From Sphingomonadaceae bacterium (GTDB lineage Bacteria > Pseudomonadota > Alphaproteobacteria > Sphingomonadales > Sphingomonadaceae): a stretch of DNA of 8,816 nt. Position numbers and translations under genes: made by a program. The notes under the pieces are model-generated. The model searched no databases. It saw only the letters and a program-made list of their open reading frames with translations, and was not told the origin of the DNA. The first letter of the stretch is position 1, and every line of letters begins with the position of its first letter. The DNA lies in contig JACMKH010000391.1 in the NCBI GenBank assembly GCA_014380205.1, forward strand, positions 1-8,816. The letters are read 5' to 3'. Below, piece after piece: positions 6,747 through 8,816 of this stretch.

Positions 6747-7073
6747 TCAGCGTAATTGCACATACTCAACGTATCCGTTGTCACTGTCCTCCACGGGTTC
6801 GAGAAATCTGCGAGCTACGCTATGCCCGATGCAGCCTTTGTCCATCCGACGCCTGCCACCCCAATCCACGAACACTGGCAATGTACTCGTTCCGAGGTAG
6901 TCGCGCATACGCGCTAATTGAGCTTCAAAAAAGGCTTGCCGGTCTTTATTCAGCGCCGGTGCCGTCTTGCCCAGAGAAGCGGCGGTAAACGGCTCCCCGC
7001 TCCTCGCGAATACGTCACTCCGACCGTGGGGGTTGACTTGGTAGACGATTGGAATTCTGTGATATTCCGGCAT
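6747..7073 (-). CDS. hypothetical protein, 108 residues, directly downstream of dxs
   Basis: I do not recognise this protein. It starts MPEYHRIPIVYQVNPHGRSDVFARSG and has no signal peptide or membrane segment, so it is probably cytoplasmic. The middle contains a likely amphipathic helix (KDRQAFFEAQLARMRDYL) and then a hydrophobic strand (STLPVFVDWGG) followed by a basic turn RRRMDKGC. The end is acidic then aromatic (EPVEDSDNGYVEYVQLR). Only one cysteine is present and no metal or nucleotide motif is seen. The ATG at 7073 has GAGG eight bases upstream, which supports real translation. It lies 23 bases after the dxs stop and 27 before the lipoprotein start, so the three probably share a transcript. 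GC is lower than in the flanking housekeeping genes (one line, 6841-6900, is about 58%). It could be a lineage-specific or horizontally acquired gene; no function is proposed. Confidence 0.62.
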   Translation of the reverse strand: MPEYHRIPIVYQVNPHGRSDVFARSGEPFTAASLGKTAPALNKDRQAFFEAQLARMRDYLGTSTLPVFVDWGGRRRMDKGCIGHSVARRFLEPVEDSDNGYVEYVQLR

Positions 7074-7096
7074 GGATGTCGCCTCATTGCACTGCC

Positions 7097-8815
7097 TTAG
7101 GCTCGCGCGCCCTCCACGACCCCCACACTGTTCCGCCGCAAGGCTGCCGTCACCGTCGCAACGATGTCATCCGCGTTGAGTCCCGCCTCGTCATATTGCC
7201 GCTCGGGCTTATCCTGATCGATGAAGCGATCCGGCAGGCGCAGTGTCCGCAACTTGAGGCCCGTATCGATCAGGCCTTCGTCGCTCGCCAGGGTGAGGAC
7301 ATGCGCGCCGAGGCCGCCGATGCTGGCTTCCTCGATGGTGACGGCAACCTCATGCGTGGTTAGCAGGCGGCGAATCAGGGTCTCGTCGAGGGGCTTGGCG
7401 AAGCGGAGGTCGGCGACGGTGGCGCTGAGGCCCATCGCGTCGAGCGTGTCGGCGGCCTTGAGGGCTTCGCCAAGGCGCGTTCCCAATGACAGGATGGCGA
7501 CCTTCTTGCCCTCGCGCACCACGCGACCCTTGCCGATCTCGAGCCGTTCGGGCGTCTCGGGGAGCGCCACCCCCGTGCCGTTGCCGCGTGGATAGCGGAC
7601 CGCGCTCGGGCCGCTGTCGTGCATCGCCATGGTGTGGACCATGTGGCAGAGCTCGGCCTCGTCCGAGGGCGCCATCACAATGAAATTGGGCAGCGTGCAA
7701 AGATAGGCGAGATCGAAGCTGCCCGCGTGGGTCGCGCCGTCGGCGCCGACCAGCCCGGCGCGGTCCATCGCGAAGCGCACGGGGAGGTTCTGGATCGCGA
7801 CGTCGTGGACGACCTGGTCATAGGCGCGCTGTAGGAAGGTCGAGTAGATCGCGGCGAAGGGGCGCATGCCCTGCGCCGCAAGGCCGGCGGAGAAGGTGAC
7901 CGCATGCTGCTCGGCGATGCCGACGTCGAAGGCGCGCTCGGGGAAGCGCTCGGCGAATTTGTCGACGCCGGTGCCGCCCGGCATCGCCGCAGTGATCGCG
8001 CAGATCGTGGAGTCGCGCTCGGCCTCGGCGATCAGCGCCTTCGCGAACACGCCGGTGTAGCTCGGCGGGCCGCCGCCCGCGCCCTTGTCCTGCTTGCCGG
8101 TGACGACATCGAACTTGACGACGCCGTGATATTTGTCGGCGGCCTCCTCGGCGGGGCCATAGCCCTTGCCCTTCTTGGTGACGACATGGACGAGGATCGG
8201 TCCCTCGTCGGCGTCGCGGACATTTTCCAGAACGGGGATGAGGTGATCGAGATTGTGGCCGTCGATCGGGCCGACATAGTAGAAGCCCAGCTCCTCGAAC
8301 AAGGTGCCGCCCATCGCCATGCCGCGCGCGAACTCGTCGGTCTTGCGTGCGGCGTGGTGGAGCGGGCGGGGGAGGCGGCGCGCGAAGCGCTTGGCGATGT
8401 CGCGTAAGGACAGGAACGGGCGCGACGAGACGACGCGAGAGAGATAGGCCGAGAGCCCGCCCACCGGCGGTGCGATCGACATGTCGTTGTCGTTGAGGAT
8501 GACGATCAGGCGATTGCCCGCGGCCTGGGCGTTGTTCATCGCCTCGTACGCCATGCCGGCGCTCATCGCGCCGTCGCCGATCACCGCGATCGCCTTGCCC
8601 GGCGCGCCCGAGAGCAGGTTGGCGGTCGCGAAGCCGAGCGCGGCCGAGATCGAGGTCGAGCTGTGCGCGGCGCCGAAGGGATCGTACTCGCTCTCGGCGC
8701 GCCGGGTGAAGCCCGAGAGGCCGCCGCCCATCCGCAAGGTGCGGATGCGGTCGCGCCGGCCGGTCAGGATCTTGTGCGGATAGGCCTGGTGGCCGACGTC
8801 CCAGATCAGCCGGTC
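7097..8815 (-). CDS. dxs: 1-deoxy-D-xylulose-5-phosphate synthase, N-terminus outside window
   Basis: Dxs condenses pyruvate and glyceraldehyde 3-phosphate, using thiamine diphosphate and Mg2+, to give DXP. DXP is the entry point to the MEP isoprenoid pathway and a precursor of thiamine and pyridoxal phosphate. The visible 572 codons begin at [20 protein letters not shown], so by comparison with the E. coli enzyme about 70 N-terminal residues are missing. Numbering from the first visible residue, HSSTSIS is at 51-57, the thiamine-diphosphate motif GDG at 80-82 with NN at 94-95, GPIDGH at 182-187, the catalytic glutamate at 302 in [22 protein letters not shown] near 324, and GADGATHAG at 357-365. 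The transketolase C-terminal domain follows. All active-site motifs are intact. It ends in TAA, followed after 23 bases by the 108-residue gene. Its promoter and upstream partners are beyond the right edge. Confidence 0.98.
   Translation of the reverse strand, partial: DRLIWDVGHQAYPHKILTGRRDRIRTLRMGGGLSGFTRRAESEYDPFGAAHSSTSISAALGFATANLLSGAPGKAIAVIGDGAMSAGMAYEAMNNAQAAGNRLIVILNDNDMSIAPPVGGLSAYLSRVVSSRPFLSLRDIAKRFARRLPRPLHHAARKTDEFARGMAMGGTLFEELGFYYVGPIDGHNLDHLIPVLENVRDADEGPILVHVVTKKGKGYGPAEEAADKYHGVVKFDVVTGKQDKGAGGGPPSYTGVFAKALIAEAERDSTICAITAAMPGGTGVDKFAERFPERAFDVGIAEQHAVTFSAGLAAQGMRPFAAIYSTFLQRAYDQVVHDVAIQNLPVRFAMDRAGLVGADGATHAGSFDLAYLCTLPNFIVMAPSDEAELCHMVHTMAMHDSGPSAVRYPRGNGTGVALPETPERLEIGKGRVVREGKKVAILSLGTRLGEALKAADTLDAMGLSATVADLRFAKPLDETLIRRLLTTHEVAVTIEEASIGGLGAHVLTLASDEGLIDTGLKLRTLRLPDRFIDQDKPERQYDEAGLNADDIVATVTAALRRNSVGVVEGARA
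7108..7121. repeat. 14-base direct repeat, copy 2 (3' end of dxs)
   Basis: Same 14 bases as 6727-6740, here within the last codons of dxs (VVEG region). The two copies are 381 bases apart and bracket the 108-residue gene. Confidence 0.6.
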
Positions 8816-8816
8816 G

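Noticed and set aside
6463..6900. 145-codon plus-strand frame opposite the lipoprotein and orphan genes
   Set aside because: Both minus-strand genes have ribosome-binding sites and one has a lipobox; the plus frame crosses both and has no motif.
1..8816. CRISPR array, insertion sequence, toxin-antitoxin pair, riboswitch or phage genes
   Set aside because: No regularly spaced repeats, no transposase or integrase motifs, no convincing small two-gene toxin-antitoxin pair and no recognised riboswitch core were seen on either strand.

Overview
The window is GC-rich DNA (one 60-base line inside lon, 1381-1440, counts to about 77% GC) that looks alphaproteobacterial. The Lon, ClpX, ClpP and Dxs proteins have the forms I associate with Sphingomonadales. 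That placement is inference from recall, because no search could be run. Apart from a partial gene at the left edge, every confident gene lies on the minus strand.

Region by region, left to right: the C-terminal part of a COG4529-type FAD/NAD(P)-binding protein (+ strand) converges on a tRNA-Val(CAC) gene. Next, read right to left on the minus strand, comes the protein quality-control block clpP, clpX, lon and an HU gene, in the same order as E. coli clpP-clpX-lon-hupB. Upstream of clpP is a YbiI-type DksA/TraR zinc-finger gene. A stretch of about 290 bases follows without a confident gene. Then come two small genes of visibly lower GC, a lipoprotein of an uncharacterised family and an orphan 108-residue protein. 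They lie directly downstream of dxs, which runs off the right edge without its N-terminus.

ClpX and ClpP form one ATP-dependent protease and Lon is another. HU is a nucleoid protein. A sigma-32-like element upstream of clpP suggests heat-shock control. Dxs starts the MEP isoprenoid pathway. Short gaps (23 and 27 bases) make it likely that the two small genes are transcribed with dxs, although nothing in them points to isoprenoid synthesis.

Most of the window is conserved housekeeping sequence. The accessory-looking part is about 6240-7090: lower GC, two poorly characterised genes, a 14-base direct repeat bracketing the orphan gene, and two tiny plus-strand ORFs at its left margin. I found no CRISPR array, transposase, integrase, riboswitch or recognisable defence system, and no convincing evidence of a new multi-gene system.
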